From Ailanthus altissimus (Eukaryota; Streptophyta; Magnoliopsida; Sapindales; Simaroubaceae): a DNA stretch of 64,000 nucleotides. Both the position numbers and the translations under genes were made by a program. Position 1 is the stretch's first letter; the number at the start of each line of letters is the position of its first letter. The notes beneath the pieces are model-generated. The model was not told the DNA's origin, made no database searches, and was given only the letters and a program-made list of their open reading frames with translations. Shown piece after piece: positions 1 to 11,012 of the stretch. The stretch is from NCBI GenBank assembly GCA_946807835.1, contig OX327711.1, positions 14,109,501-14,173,500 on the forward strand, read 5' to 3'.

Positions 1-1
1 T

Positions 2-370
2 GACATTATGATAGAGAAGCAGCATTCTCCAAGGAAAGAGACTCCAGAGAATGCACTGTTAGAGCTTGCTAACAAGACTGTAGGAGGAGATAACACATCT
101 CTCTGTGTTGGTGAAGCTACTAATATTAATGTTTCCGCCACAGGTTCATACTCTGCACCAACGACCAGTCTATCGGTAATGATGTTTGGTGGAGAAGCTA
201 TTCCATCCGAACCCAAGCTTGGAACCGAAGGATCGGTTCCAAGAATAATTGAAACCCAAATATGTAGCTCTTCTGCAACAACCAACGATGCAGATTCTGA
301 TATCAAAGCTGCCATTGCAAGTAGTCATTTAGATTTATCTAGTGGTCTGAACCTATCTGGTTCAGAGTGA
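2..370 (+). CDS. C-terminal exon of an unrecognised protein (partial, cut by window edge)
   Basis: An open frame runs in from the left edge and stops at the TGA at 368-370. The ATG at 8 is in frame, but two codons before it are also open, so this is more likely a last exon than a whole gene. The roughly 122 residues are hydrophilic and rich in Ser, Thr, Asn and Ala, with no membrane segment, zinc ligands or motif I recognise, as expected of a disordered tail. AT-rich sequence follows the stop. The codon use and balanced composition look like real coding DNA, but the function is unknown and a chance frame is not excluded. Confidence 0.4.
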   Translation, partial: DIMIEKQHSPRKETPENALLELANKTVGGDNTSLCVGEATNINVSATGSYSAPTTSLSVMMFGGEAIPSEPKLGTEGSVPRIIETQICSSSATTNDADSDIKAAIASSHLDLSSGLNLSGSE

Positions 371-1400
371 TAGTTAGTTGACAAACTCTTTAAGACAGTA
401 AAAGACTTTCATTCAAGGCTTTAGGAATAAAAGGATGATGCTTATATCGGCTAGTGATAGAAATAGTTGCAAAGTAGATGCTTATAGGTAATCCAGAGCT
501 CTGGATAATTTTGTAACCTCAATTCCTGCAATCGACTTTTCTACTCTGGTTCTTATTATTTATGGGAAATATAGGTTGTCGAATGATGATAGTTTCTCCA
601 CAATCTCTAAGGAGAGTGTGTTGTGATTAATATTCTCAGCGCTTTGTTATTTATTATTTTAGATTGTGTTTGAGAGTCCTTATTTTTTTGAGCAATATTT
701 TTCATATTATTTTATATTTATATTTGTGTATGAAAAAGTACTTTTTCCTTAAAAATAAGTACTTTTAAACGCAATATTAATTTAGTGAATGCTTATTTTT
801 CTTAAGGGTTCATGAATGTTAATGGGTTCCAATGAATTGTTCATATATAGAGTTGATTAAGATCACTAATCACCATCATTATTATTATTTTTATTATTTT
901 AACTTAAAAGAGAGGAGAATTGAATTTGAAACTTTTATTTTAGTGGAGAAATGCATTATAAACCCTTACCACTAAATCTTTAAAGCAACTGCTAATTAAT
1001 ATCATTATTTAAACTCAGATTTGAGCTCAATTCAAGCCCAAAATCATATAGAAACCTCCTGTTGATCACCTTTGATTTTACAAATCAATTGAAGATTGAA
1101 TTCAAGCAAGCACAAGCCAAAAGCAAACAAATAAAAATAAAAGCGATTTTCGTCTTAAAATTTTAATTTCATATAATTGATTAATAAACTTAAAAAAGAC
1201 TACTCAATCCATTTCATCCAGTCCTACATTTTGTCTCCGTGGACCCAGAAGAAAACTCCAACATCAAATTCTTCCATATTTTATATTAAAAAAAAACTGA
1301 TTATTTAAATGAATTTTAACGAGTTTCATCTTATTCAATAAGAATCAGTTTCCATTCTCTAATAAATTTGTTTCATATTATTCAATTAAAAGAATGTGGC
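371..1400. other. Intergenic, AT-rich; 3' flank of the first gene
   Basis: No coding frame, RNA gene or mobile element is recognisable. The first few hundred bases probably include the 3' untranslated region of the partial gene at the left edge. The rest is low-complexity AT-rich DNA leading into the MED21 promoter. Confidence 0.5.
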
Positions 1401-1408
1401 CGATAAGA

Positions 1409-1447
1409 TGGGCCTCAACTAGGCCCAACTGGTCATATTCTTGGGCC
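1409..1447 (+). promoter_or_regulatory. Cluster of three site II (TGGGCC) boxes upstream of MED21
   Basis: TGGGCC occurs at 1409-1414 and 1442-1447, and its reverse GGCCCA at 1422-1427. Clustered TGGGCY elements bind TCP factors and are typical of plant housekeeping and growth-related promoters. They lie about 550 bases before the MED21 start codon and about 200 before the predicted 5' leader intron. Confidence 0.55.
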
Positions 1448-1588
1448 GGTCCGGTACTTCATAAGAAGTTTAAAACACCGGGCCCGGTCTCATTCTTCTA
1501 ATTTCCAGTCTTTTCTCACTGGTACTTTGGATCTCTTTTGTTCCTTGTTTGTTTCCCGAGAAAAATAATAAAAGAAAAATACACTTCG

Positions 1589-1597
1589 AAACCCTTA
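1589..1597 (+). promoter_or_regulatory. Telo-box-like motif near the MED21 transcription start
   Basis: AAACCCTTA differs by one base from the plant telo-box AAACCCTA. Site II boxes paired with a telo-box form a common arrangement in plant promoters of growth-linked genes, and the two occur about 150 bases apart here. Confidence 0.4.
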
Positions 1598-1653
1598 AAC
1601 ATTTTGTTATTGATCCGTGTTCCCGTAAATTTTCAGAACGCTGAGTAACGAAG

Positions 1654-1979
1654 GTAAGTTGAATCTCTCTTTTTCTTTTTCTTTTTTTTGCCAAAATTTG
1701 TAACTTTAAAAATGTTTAATAATTAGCTCTACGAGTAGCAGTACAGTTTGCAATTTCATGAATTTTTCAATTTAAATGATCGAGAATCTTGACCGAATCT
1801 GCTCAACAAGATTGAATTTGGTCTGAAATTAAATCTCTTCATTAGAGTTACAAAAGGTATCAATGGAGAATTCAAATTTCTTTGTTTTAGTTGGCAATTG
1901 AGTTAAAGATTTTCTTGTATATGTACATGTACGAATTTTGCGTTAAAAAACTTGTGAGGAATAATATGTAATTATGCAG
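1654..1979 (+). other. Predicted intron in the MED21 5' leader
   Basis: A strong donor (AAG then GTAAGTT at 1654) and an acceptor (ATTATGCAG ending at 1979) enclose T-rich sequence without coding potential. The acceptor lies seven bases before the MED21 start codon. Leader introns next to site II promoters are common in plants and often raise expression. This is predicted from splice motifs only. Confidence 0.5.
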
Positions 1980-1986
1980 GAACAGG

Positions 1987-3685
1987 ATGGATATAATATC
2001 TCAGTTACAAGAACAAGCCAATCAAATTGCAGCTGTTGCTTTTAATACTTTTGGTACATTGCAAAGGGATGCTCCTCCCGTCAGACTCTCTCCGAATTAC
2101 CCGGAACCGCCAGCTCCTCCTGCTGAGGATGCGGCAAACTTTGCCGAGCAACCTAAGCTCATGAGCGCGGCTCTTGTAAAGGCTGCTAAGCAGGTCTTTG
2201 TTTTGCTGCTATTCGTGTATTTTTTTTCTTATATTCCATTGAATGTGATAGCTCCATGCTTATTGAAAATTGGTTATGTCTTCTAATTGGGTATTGCTGG
2301 TGTATGTTTTGGTCATCACCATTTTAGAGAAAATCATGCGCGTGTTTTAGGCTGTAGAGTGCCATTTTTTCTGGACAAAACCCATATGTTCTCCTCACTT
2401 TTTTTATGCTCATGAGGAGATTTATTTTGTCTTGGAGACTTTTGATGAAAAATCACTAGATGCTGGTTTCAAAGTCTATATTTATTTATGTTGATTGTAG
2501 AGCATTTGGTGAAATGCGTTTAATTGAATTCACAGCACATTGCAAAAATTTTCAAACAACTACTTCTATAGAAGTTAAATTATCCACATTGTTTTGGAGA
2601 ATTTTTTCCAAGGAGATATATGGATAGAGTTTTAGATTCTTCTTAAGAAACCAGATGATGGATCTGTTTTTCGGCCATAAATTTCCTGATTTTCTGTCCA
2701 TTTGCTGCTTATTGGTAATATAACTTTTATCAACTAGTAAGTAGTGTGCTTTAATTAATAAGTAGTCCAACTTACTCTATCGCTATTTCTTTCTCATGCA
2801 GTTTGATGCATTGGTTGCAGCACTGCCATTGGCTGAGGGTGGTGAAGAAGCTCAACTGAAAAGGATTGCAGAACTTCAGGTATAACTTATGAAGTTAATG
2901 GATTCACTTTTTCCAATTAATTATTACAGTTTTTCCCTTTTTATTATCTTTTCTTCCTCTCCTTATGGTAAACTCACTACGTAGGCTGAGAATGATGCTG
3001 TCGGCCAAGAATTGCAAAGGCAACTGGAAGCTGCAGGTAAGCTCACAAATCTTTCTGCTTGTCAAATTGACGGTATTTTTAGTTGTAATTTTAGTGTTAC
3101 TTCTTCCTGCTTTTGAAGGAAAATCTTTGATTACAAGATATATTCTTTCAATTGAAAATTTTCTTAGAGGGTAAGTGCTATTACTTCTAAGATGCCATTG
3201 ACAGTGCATCACCTAGTTCCTTCAATAACAGAAAGAATGTAGTAGCAATTGTCAGAGTCACTTATGAATATGTATTAAAGAAACATGAATTGTGGAACTC
3301 TCTACACACCCTTAGTCCACACACGTAGGTACTCTGGATCAGATATAAGCACCTCAGAAGTTGGTGCCTATTGGTTTCAAGAATAAGAACTTGGTGCTAA
3401 ATTCTAGAGAGCGACTTGATAAATATAAACTAAGTTGGTCTTCCCATAATAATTCAATTAAGTGTACTGGATTGATTGTAGTATCTATGCGATTTTTCAT
3501 TTTCATCTTCTTGTTTTAAATTTTTCCTGCAACTTAATTATATGTGGTAAGTCGTAAATAATTTACCACTGCAAGAACTAACAATCGCATGGGGTTCCCT
3601 GGTATCAGAGAAGGAACTAAAGCAGGTCCAAGAGTTGTTCGGCCAAGCAGCAGATAATTGTTTGAACTTGAAGAAACCAGATTGA
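1987..3685 (+). CDS. MED21: Mediator complex subunit 21 (MED21)
   Basis: Exons 1987-2193, 2802-2879, 2985-3036 and 3609-3685 join into one frame of 137 residues, matching the usual length of plant MED21. The protein opens with MDIISQLQEQ, the conserved MED21 N-terminus, followed by a Pro-rich stretch (about residues 31-48) and a helical, heptad-like C-terminal half that ends in NLKKPD. In the family, MED21 pairs with MED7 in the middle module of Mediator, the nuclear co-activator linking transcription factors to RNA polymerase II; plant MED21 is also tied to histone H2B ubiquitination and defence. The ATG at 1987 is chosen because it begins the conserved N-terminus. All introns are GT-AG. It converges on the RNA-binding protein gene downstream. 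Confidence 0.93.
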
Positions 3686-5658
3686 CTATAGTGACAGGTG
3701 AAGTTCACCATTTTGTTTTTTATCATTAGGATTTAGGAGTACTAGATCCAACTTTAATGTATCTAATTCAAGTACTTTCAGATATTTCCTATGGCAAGTA
3801 ACTTAACTATTAAATCTATAGGCCATTATTGAAGAAAACCAGCCTTGTTTGATGGAAACTTAATGTTCCATCTTGTTATGTTATACAGGAGTCTGAAGTT
3901 CAATTTTTCATGCTTAGAATGGCAAAAAACTGGGGTTTGTGGATGAAAATGAAATAACACTGAATGCACAAAATGATCTCTAAATCCTGAGAGTTGAATC
4001 CAAGTAGTTTTCTCCATGCCACTTGGACAATAAAATACACAACTAGATTTACCAGGCCTTCATCGAGTCCCTGGGAATCTAATCTTGAATAATATTTGTT
4101 ATCCACTGACTGAGTCAGGAAGGAAGTCTGACACTCGTTACCAAAAGGAAATGAATTCTGCAACTTATTACCAGGTCTCGAGAGTCGATGCACATGCTTT
4201 CTTTTTTTGGTACGAAGAATAGCCTGTTTTATTACTGATTTGAGAGTTGAGATTCTCTAATAGAAAATTTTACCTTTAATTTGCTCCACTTTTCTTCTAA
4301 AACGCCTTCTAGTGGCAATTTTAAGAAAAATTGCTCTAAACATATATAGATGAACCTCCATATTCAGATGAACTCTATAATAACGTATTAATGCAATTGT
4401 ATAAATTAATTATGACTGCCAGTTGTTTAGTATAGCCTCTTGGGATGATACAAAAGATTTAGGATTCAAATTCTGAAAAACACTAAATTTTGGAGTTTGG
4501 GTTATATATTTGTATTTAAATTCTGCTCATATTAAATTTAGGAGTATGGGTTAAATGTTATGCAGTGATTTCTAACTTAAGTATTTTAGACATGATCTCC
4601 TCCGTGAAATGTGCACTGATACAACAATATATAAAGTGTGATGCAACATATCATATCCTATTTTATTTGTTGCTGTATAGTTTCAAATGCGTATGTGTAT
4701 TTTTAAATTAAAGTTTAGCGCTTAATTTCTTTTTAAAATTATTTTAATTAAAGTTCAGAGATGAATTTTAGTTTTAAACAAATATAGAAGTTTACATTTT
4801 AATAAGCAATTAAACATATAACTAATAGAAGGGGCGGTGTGGTTGAGTGCAAGATAGCACCTTTTAACTTGTTATAAAAGCTTGAAAGGATAGTACAAAA
4901 GATGGAAAATAATTTTTTTTAAAAAAGAAGGAAAAACAAGAAAAACTTTGTAGCTTTAAAGGAGAATAAGTTCTTAGTAAGAGAAATTTAATGATTTGGA
5001 TTAAAATTTTACATGCTACAATAAAATTCTATTGAATCGATGCATAACACATAATTGACACAGTTTGTACATATACACCCAAGAAGTGACTAGGCATTTT
5101 GGAGACGGCCAGTCGTCCTCAAAATCCTCAGTCTAAACATATACAAATAAATTGTTATCTACAGTGAAAGAGGGTTTCATTCACTAAAGATATGATGCAG
5201 CAAAAAACGGTTCAAATCGTACGTCTTGAATTTATAAAATAAAATACTTATAAAGGAATAAAATAATTCTCAATTAAGATGTTATTAATAATTTAATAAT
5301 AAAAAAATTATGACAAATTTATTGATAATTAATAATTTTAATAATAAGAAAAAAGAACATATAATTCAAATAGAGACGGGTAAGGGAAAAGAAAAAGGAA
5401 ATGCATATGCTAGCGTCACATCATTCGATCACAGTATAAATATCAAATCGTGCCCACAAAAATTTTATGATAGTGGAGGTTCATACACACCATAAAGGCT
5501 ATTAAACAAAAGATGTCAGTACAGCCTGAACCGGTTTCCTCCAGAAGAGATGGGGAGAAAGATAACAATGTCATGGAAGCATCAAATCACCATTTTACTA
5601 GTCGTTACTCTATTACAATAAAAAGAAGTCCCATAAAGCAAAAACAAAAACTCTCAGC
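3686..5658. other. Intergenic between two convergent genes
   Basis: This interval holds the 3' untranslated regions of MED21 and of the RNA-binding protein gene. Short open frames occur on both strands, but none has a recognisable product. The middle (about 4400-5350) is very AT-rich and may contain old repeat debris that I cannot classify. Confidence 0.5.
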
Positions 5659-8600
5659 TCAGCTGTATCCCACTTGCTGCTGCTGTTGTTGCTGCTGGGA
5701 CTGCTGATAATTTGCAGCATACCCAGCATAGCTTCCGTAATACATGTTAGGGTCTTGAGGAGCCGCTGCATATCCATAATTCTCGTAACCTTGTGGATAT
5801 CCATAATATCCTGCATTCCACTGGTTTGGATCTGGCTGAGCCTGAATCCAAACAAAAATCTCAAAAACACTAGTCAGATTCAAAGCACATTCAAACTCAA
5901 GCACAAAATGAACTATAAGTTGATATCGGATAATGTAAAAAACCTGTTTGTTTGAAGGACTACGTCCCCATGAAAGGCGAATATTTTGCCCGCCCAACTG
6001 AGTTCCATTCAACATTCTCAATGCTTCCTCAGCACAGCTTCTGAAAATCACACATAAAAAAGGATCCATTATATGGGCTGCTGCCTCCCCTGTTAAAGAT
6101 ATATGGTGATATTCAGTAAATTACTTGCCTGTCTGCAAATTGAACAAACCCACATCGCTTGCCTGCCGGTATTTTCACATGTACTAGCTGTCCATATTGG
6201 CTGAACAGCTCTCTCAAATGGTCATCCGTTACAATAGAATCCAGATTACCAACAAAGACCTACATTGAAATTTCTCAAGTCACAAAAATGTCCCACAGAA
6301 GGGAGTTTCAATATGAAAATGAAAACAGTACTCACAGTTGTATTATTTGGATCCTCGTCACTCTGAGCGCCTTGAGAATTCTGAAATGATGCTGCATATA
6401 AAATGTAAGGCAGAAAAGTGAGGAAACAATTCTCCCAATCCAAAATCTGGAGAAGATGACATGATACATTGTGACCCTGACAATCCTGGATTCTGAACAC
6501 TTAAAGATCCTAATAAAAACACATACATGCTTGATAGCATAAGGCTCAAAACGTTACCAATATCCAGTAGATGCTCCCTTCACGGAAAAAAAAAATTGAT
6601 ACATATTTAATTGTATGAATTTGAATAAACCTGTCGGAGGATTTTTTTTAAAACTATTTCGAAAGAAACTAAACAAGACATTATCAATACACATGAAACA
6701 GATCCATAAAAGAAGCTCATATGTAGTGAACATAAAAATATATTGCTCAATCTAATTTGAGAAAACGGGCAACGTAAAGTATGCATTATCATCATCAGAA
6801 CTAACATTTGAACAGAAACATTTACACAGTCAGAAGAAAGAAAAACAAAAAAGAATTGTACATATAACCCAATGCAAGAAAGCTGTCAGAAAGAGGATAT
6901 CATGTATCCAGTCAAACAGTTAGAAGTAACAGTTCCATTCTAAAGAGAGCATTCTTCCATTAAGCAATGGATTGGGAAATCCTAATTACCAAGCTCAGCC
7001 AAAATAGACATAACAGGACTTGGAGCCAAATCAAATGCCCTAAACTAGTAAAATCGTGGATCACAAAGTTAATCCACCTAAAAGAATATTTTAAATTCAA
7101 AAACTGCACAATAAGTTTCTCAGAGGACTTATCAATCAAAACTTGGGTGTCCATTAGAAGGCACTAGTAGTTCGTTGTTTGCTCTAACTAACAAATGCTT
7201 AAGCCCCAACAGAAACTAATTTGAGTAACTGCAGGCATGTCAAAGCAAGAAACCAAGAGCCTATGGCCCACTTCCCTCAGTTAAGGCAACAGTCTGTAAC
7301 CTAGAGCACTTTCCCAAAAGTAATAGCTGGATAGTCACCTTCTTATCTACTAGCCCCATTGCTGAAGAATTGGTTGAATCATTTATCATAGAAGAAGAGT
7401 TTTATCACTGTTATAATTCCACAGACAAAATGACTGAATTCTAACATCTATAAAGCAGCAGTCATCTAATTAAGATAACCAACTGATACATGAAAGGTAA
7501 AAGGGGAAAGTAGAAAAAAAGACCAAATGAAATATGCAGTGGACAACAAGAGGTAGGAATTGCGAGCAGAATTAAAAAATGACAAAGGTGAAATGCACAA
7601 TGACGTTCCCAATAATTGCAGGCATTCCAGAAGCAATTCCATAAAGTAAAATTGACATGCCACTCACGCTCATAAGAATGTTTTCTACCATGGACTGAAA
7701 TCTAAGAGCACACACAGCCTGAACAAAGCAAAGCTGATAATAAAAAATACGCGTTGAGAACAACAGGGAAACAATTGAAAGAATCTAAATGAAGACAAAA
7801 GAAACTAGTGCAAAAGAAATTTAAACGTAGTTCTTCTCACCAACAAACCAAAATTGAAACGATAAAACCCTAAGTTAAACCGAAATTCTCTGGGATGATA
7901 AACCCTTTAAATAAGGAGCAAGTAATGAAAGTAACTTGACTGAGCTCAATAAATAGAATGAACTTCAAAAACGTAGCATAACGAATGCCACAGAAATCTC
8001 AAATAATCGACATGACATAAACACAAAAACTGACCTAACTGAGGGCACGGACTAAAGGATAACCATTTCAGCTGAAATCAGTTCCAGGCCCCATGATGAT
8101 AGAGCCTCTTTGACACCCTGCTTTGAGACAACAGGAGTTCTATGAGTCAAGGTTTTAATATCAGTTATTGTGCCCAAACGTTAAAGGAAATACAGGAACG
8201 AAACGACTTTCGGAAAGTGCTGCTTATCTTCAATAACATAACTGAAAGAAAGCAAACTTAACAATAACGTTGAGTAAAATTAAACGGTAATTGGAGACTA
8301 GTTCTAAAACCTCACCACTTTTCAGAATGAAACTTATCTATTGTTTTTAGGAAGTAAAAAAAAGGCATAGAAAATACAAATCGAAACAAAATCAAACTAA
8401 TGTGACCAGACATATAGGTGTCAAAAAGAAAATTGAAGGACCATCATCCAATATATAATGATATTTCTACTTAATGCAATGCAGATTTCATGGACAACTA
8501 TCATTAGAAGGCTTGCCCCAACCACACAAACACCTACATAATACCTTGTGGGTACTGCTGTTGACCTGAAACAGTCTTTTTATTGGTAGCTGGACCAATT

Positions 8601-10315
8601 CGCATGGGTCTTGTAGAACAAAAGACACCATTCATCTCAGTCATAGCACGTAATTGTTCACTTTCATCACCAAACCTCACAAACCCATAACCTTTTGTCC
8701 GTCCAGTAAGTCTATCAATAACAACCTTTGCACCCTTAACAGAGGGATAGCGGCCCCTAAAGGTCTCTTGAAGCATGTAATCAGTCACATCAGCAGCCAA
8801 GTCTCCAATGAATATTGTGTGGTCAGGTGTGTCATCACGCCTCTCACCAGCACTGAAAGTTGCCCAGTTGAGCCTGAAATTCTGCTCACCATTTGGCATG
8901 GGGGTACCATTATACGTCTGCAAAATTCTTTCAGCAGCCGCCCGTGTGACAAACTCAAGAAAGCCATAACCCTCAATTTGACCAGTTTGCTTGTTACGAA
9001 TTACTTTTACAGAAACAACCTACAATAAAAACAAACAAAAAATATTACATCACATAAAACAAGGTATATCCCCCTCTTCAATTATTAAATATGATGTGCA
9101 CATCAATAATTAAAATATTTAAAATATGCATAAGTAATTTAAGACAATTTGAGATATTAATAATTATCAAAATCACACAGAAGAAGCTACCTCGACTTGA
9201 ACTAAAATAGACACTTCTCAATCAAAAGAATCACAATTTTGTTTCACATTATTTAGGCAACCATTTCAAATTAGTTCAAACAACCTATTGCAACTGAGAT
9301 ACAGTCTTCATGTCTATATAGAAAAAAGCAGCTCTTTAACACTTCTCAACCTAGAATCAGACAGGTATGCAATCTATTTCCTTTTCATTCACTTAACATT
9401 GTGAAGTACCTCAATTCAAGCTCAAACATCCAAATTTGGAGCAACCAGTGACAGCATATCTTTTTAATATTCATTTCACACCTCATAGCACATAATTCAA
9501 CCTATTATTACACTCTCCAAAATTAACACTAAATCATCATAGCTCCTGAAGGTATTATCAACAAAGAAAGAGCTTCTGAATGCATTATGAACAACATAAT
9601 CAGGTATTGTTCAAAGAGTAACGCAAAAATATTTTTCAAAAAGTATTATAATCCCAAATAAAAATAAGTTTGTGAATGTATTCTTAAAAAAATGCCAAAA
9701 AAAAATTCCTAGGTATTATGAACAACACAAAAAAAAAGAACAAAGATGAAGCTTTGAAGGTATTATGTACAACTTTTTGGGGTTTGAACAAAGAAAAAAA
9801 AGAGTTATTAAACGTATACATATATGACACTTTCGACTTAGTATTGAAATCCTAGCAATAAAGAAGTCCAAAAGCCACAATTATCAATATATTGCATCTA
9901 CAAATAACCACAAAAAAATAGCAAATCAATTCACTGATCGAAATAATTAAACAAATAAATTTAGTCAAAGGCAAAAACTGGAATTCGTTTTATATAATTT
10001 TACCTCGCCGGTATGTCCAAAGCAGGTAGTCAAATAGTTCTCGTCCATCCAGTACTGTAAGTCCCCAATCCACAGCGTCCTGATCTCACCGGGCGCCCCC
10101 CCCTGCTGAGCCGGCATCGGAACGACCGCCGCCGTGGGTGTTGCACCAGCTTGCGGCGCCCACAACGGAGGTGGAGCGGCCTGATGCTGAGGCGGCATCA
10201 TCATCATGTACGGCGGAGCCTGCTGCTGCTGAGGCGGCGGCTGTTGCTGGTACTGGTACTGGTGATCCATTGGCGGCGGCGGGGGTGGGACCGCTCCGGG
10301 AGCTGGCGGCATCAT
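5659..10315 (-). CDS. RBP45: RBP45-type RNA-binding protein with three RRMs
   Basis: Exons, in coding order: 10315-10004, 9019-8545, 6391-6336, 6259-6129, 6040-5944, 5841-5659; together 417 residues in one frame. Residues 1-79 are Pro/Gln/Met-rich. RRM1 starts near 80 (RNP2 LWIGDL, RNP1 GYGFLEF), RRM2 near 175 (IFIGDL, KGYGFVRF) and RRM3 near 282 (VFVGNL, CGFVQF). The tail is Gly/Tyr/Gln-rich, with a run of glutamines just before the end. This layout is that of the plant RBP45/RBP47/UBP1 group, nuclear poly(A)/U-rich RNA-binding proteins linked to mRNA processing and stress granules; the DPNNTT linker before RRM3 favours RBP45. The second intron is 2.15 kb and the fourth uses a GC donor. The start is the first of two adjacent ATGs before the Pro-rich segment. 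Which RBP45 paralogue it is remains open. Confidence 0.93.
6123..6132 (-). other. GC-type 5' splice site in the RBP45 gene
   Basis: On the coding strand the exon ends in GACAG at 6129 and the intron begins GCAAGT. The next exon (AAGCTGTG, from 6040) restores the RRM3 frame as D-R-S-C-A-E-E-A, which fixes the junction. No GT donor nearby preserves the frame. AG followed by GCAAGT is the classic strong context of GC-AG introns, so this is unlikely to be a sequencing error. Confidence 0.8.
6392..8544 (-). other. Large intron of the RBP45 gene
   Basis: This 2.15 kb intron separates the RRM2 exon from the short linker exon. It is AT-rich, with only short open frames on either strand and none resembling a known protein. 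No transposon ends are visible. A conserved alternative or poison exon, known in some plant RNA-binding protein genes, cannot be judged without transcript data. Confidence 0.6.
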
Positions 10316-10385
10316 GTTTATAATTTGATTGAGGAAGGAGAAGAGAGAAAATAAAAATAAAAACACCTCTGAGACGAATAAAGAG

Positions 10386-10400
10386 AAACCCTAACCCTAA
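10386..10400 (-). promoter_or_regulatory. Double telo-box upstream of the RBP45 start codon
   Basis: The top strand reads AAACCCTAACCCTAA, two overlapping copies of the plant telomere-type repeat, about 70 bases upstream of the start codon. Telo-boxes close to the transcription start are typical of plant genes for translation and RNA handling. It is too short to be a telomere relic. Confidence 0.6.
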
Positions 10401-11012
10401 GAGGTTGACGATTAGGTTAAGATTAGGAGTATTTTGGGTATATATGGGAATTTGTTAACACGTATGCTGATAACGTGGCTGATTTGGAGTCGAAGACGTT
10501 TTCTAGCCGTTCGATTTCAGTGTACACGACAAATTGTCTGAATAATCTTGAAAAAATTTCAGAAATAATTTCTTTTTAGAGGGTTTTAATTTTTTTAGTC
10601 CCTATTACAATTTTTTAATTTTTTTTGTCAAACTCATTTATTTTGAATGGAAATATTTTCTACATATATATTACTTAATTGGCTAAAAATATACACACTC
10701 ATTCTCACTTAGTTGTAGCCAAAACATGCATAAAAAAAAAAAATTATCATCATTTTAATAGAATAATCACTAGAATCTTTATTTTGTTAAACAAAAAAAT
10801 AAGATAAATTTATGATTTAAATAATTATTTATATTGTAATGTAATGTACGAATGTTTTATAGTTTAAATTGAAAATAGATTGTTAAAAATATATATTAAC
10901 TTGTTAAAAATAAATTTGAGTGTAAATAAGATACATTGGTTTATAATGGGAATATAAAAAAAAAATTCAAAAATTTATAGATCTTATTGCACAAATTAAA
11001 CATGAGTGATAG
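10401..11012. other. Upstream flank of the RBP45 gene, no gene seen
   Basis: The first part is presumably promoter. From about 10570 onward the sequence is AT-rich with homopolymer runs and no coding frame, up to the edge of the retroelement insertion at 11013. Confidence 0.5.

Noticed and set aside
3826..4193. Two overlapping minus-strand frames of 63 and 97 codons
   Set aside because: They lie in the 3' flank of MED21, show no family resemblance and no splice continuation.
10138..10354. Two plus-strand frames rich in Arg, Leu and Ala
   Set aside because: They are antisense shadows of the Pro/Gln-rich first exon of the RBP45 gene.
10386..10400. Interstitial telomere repeat
   Set aside because: Only two CCCTAA-type units occur, placed just upstream of a start codon, which is the usual telo-box and not a telomere relic.
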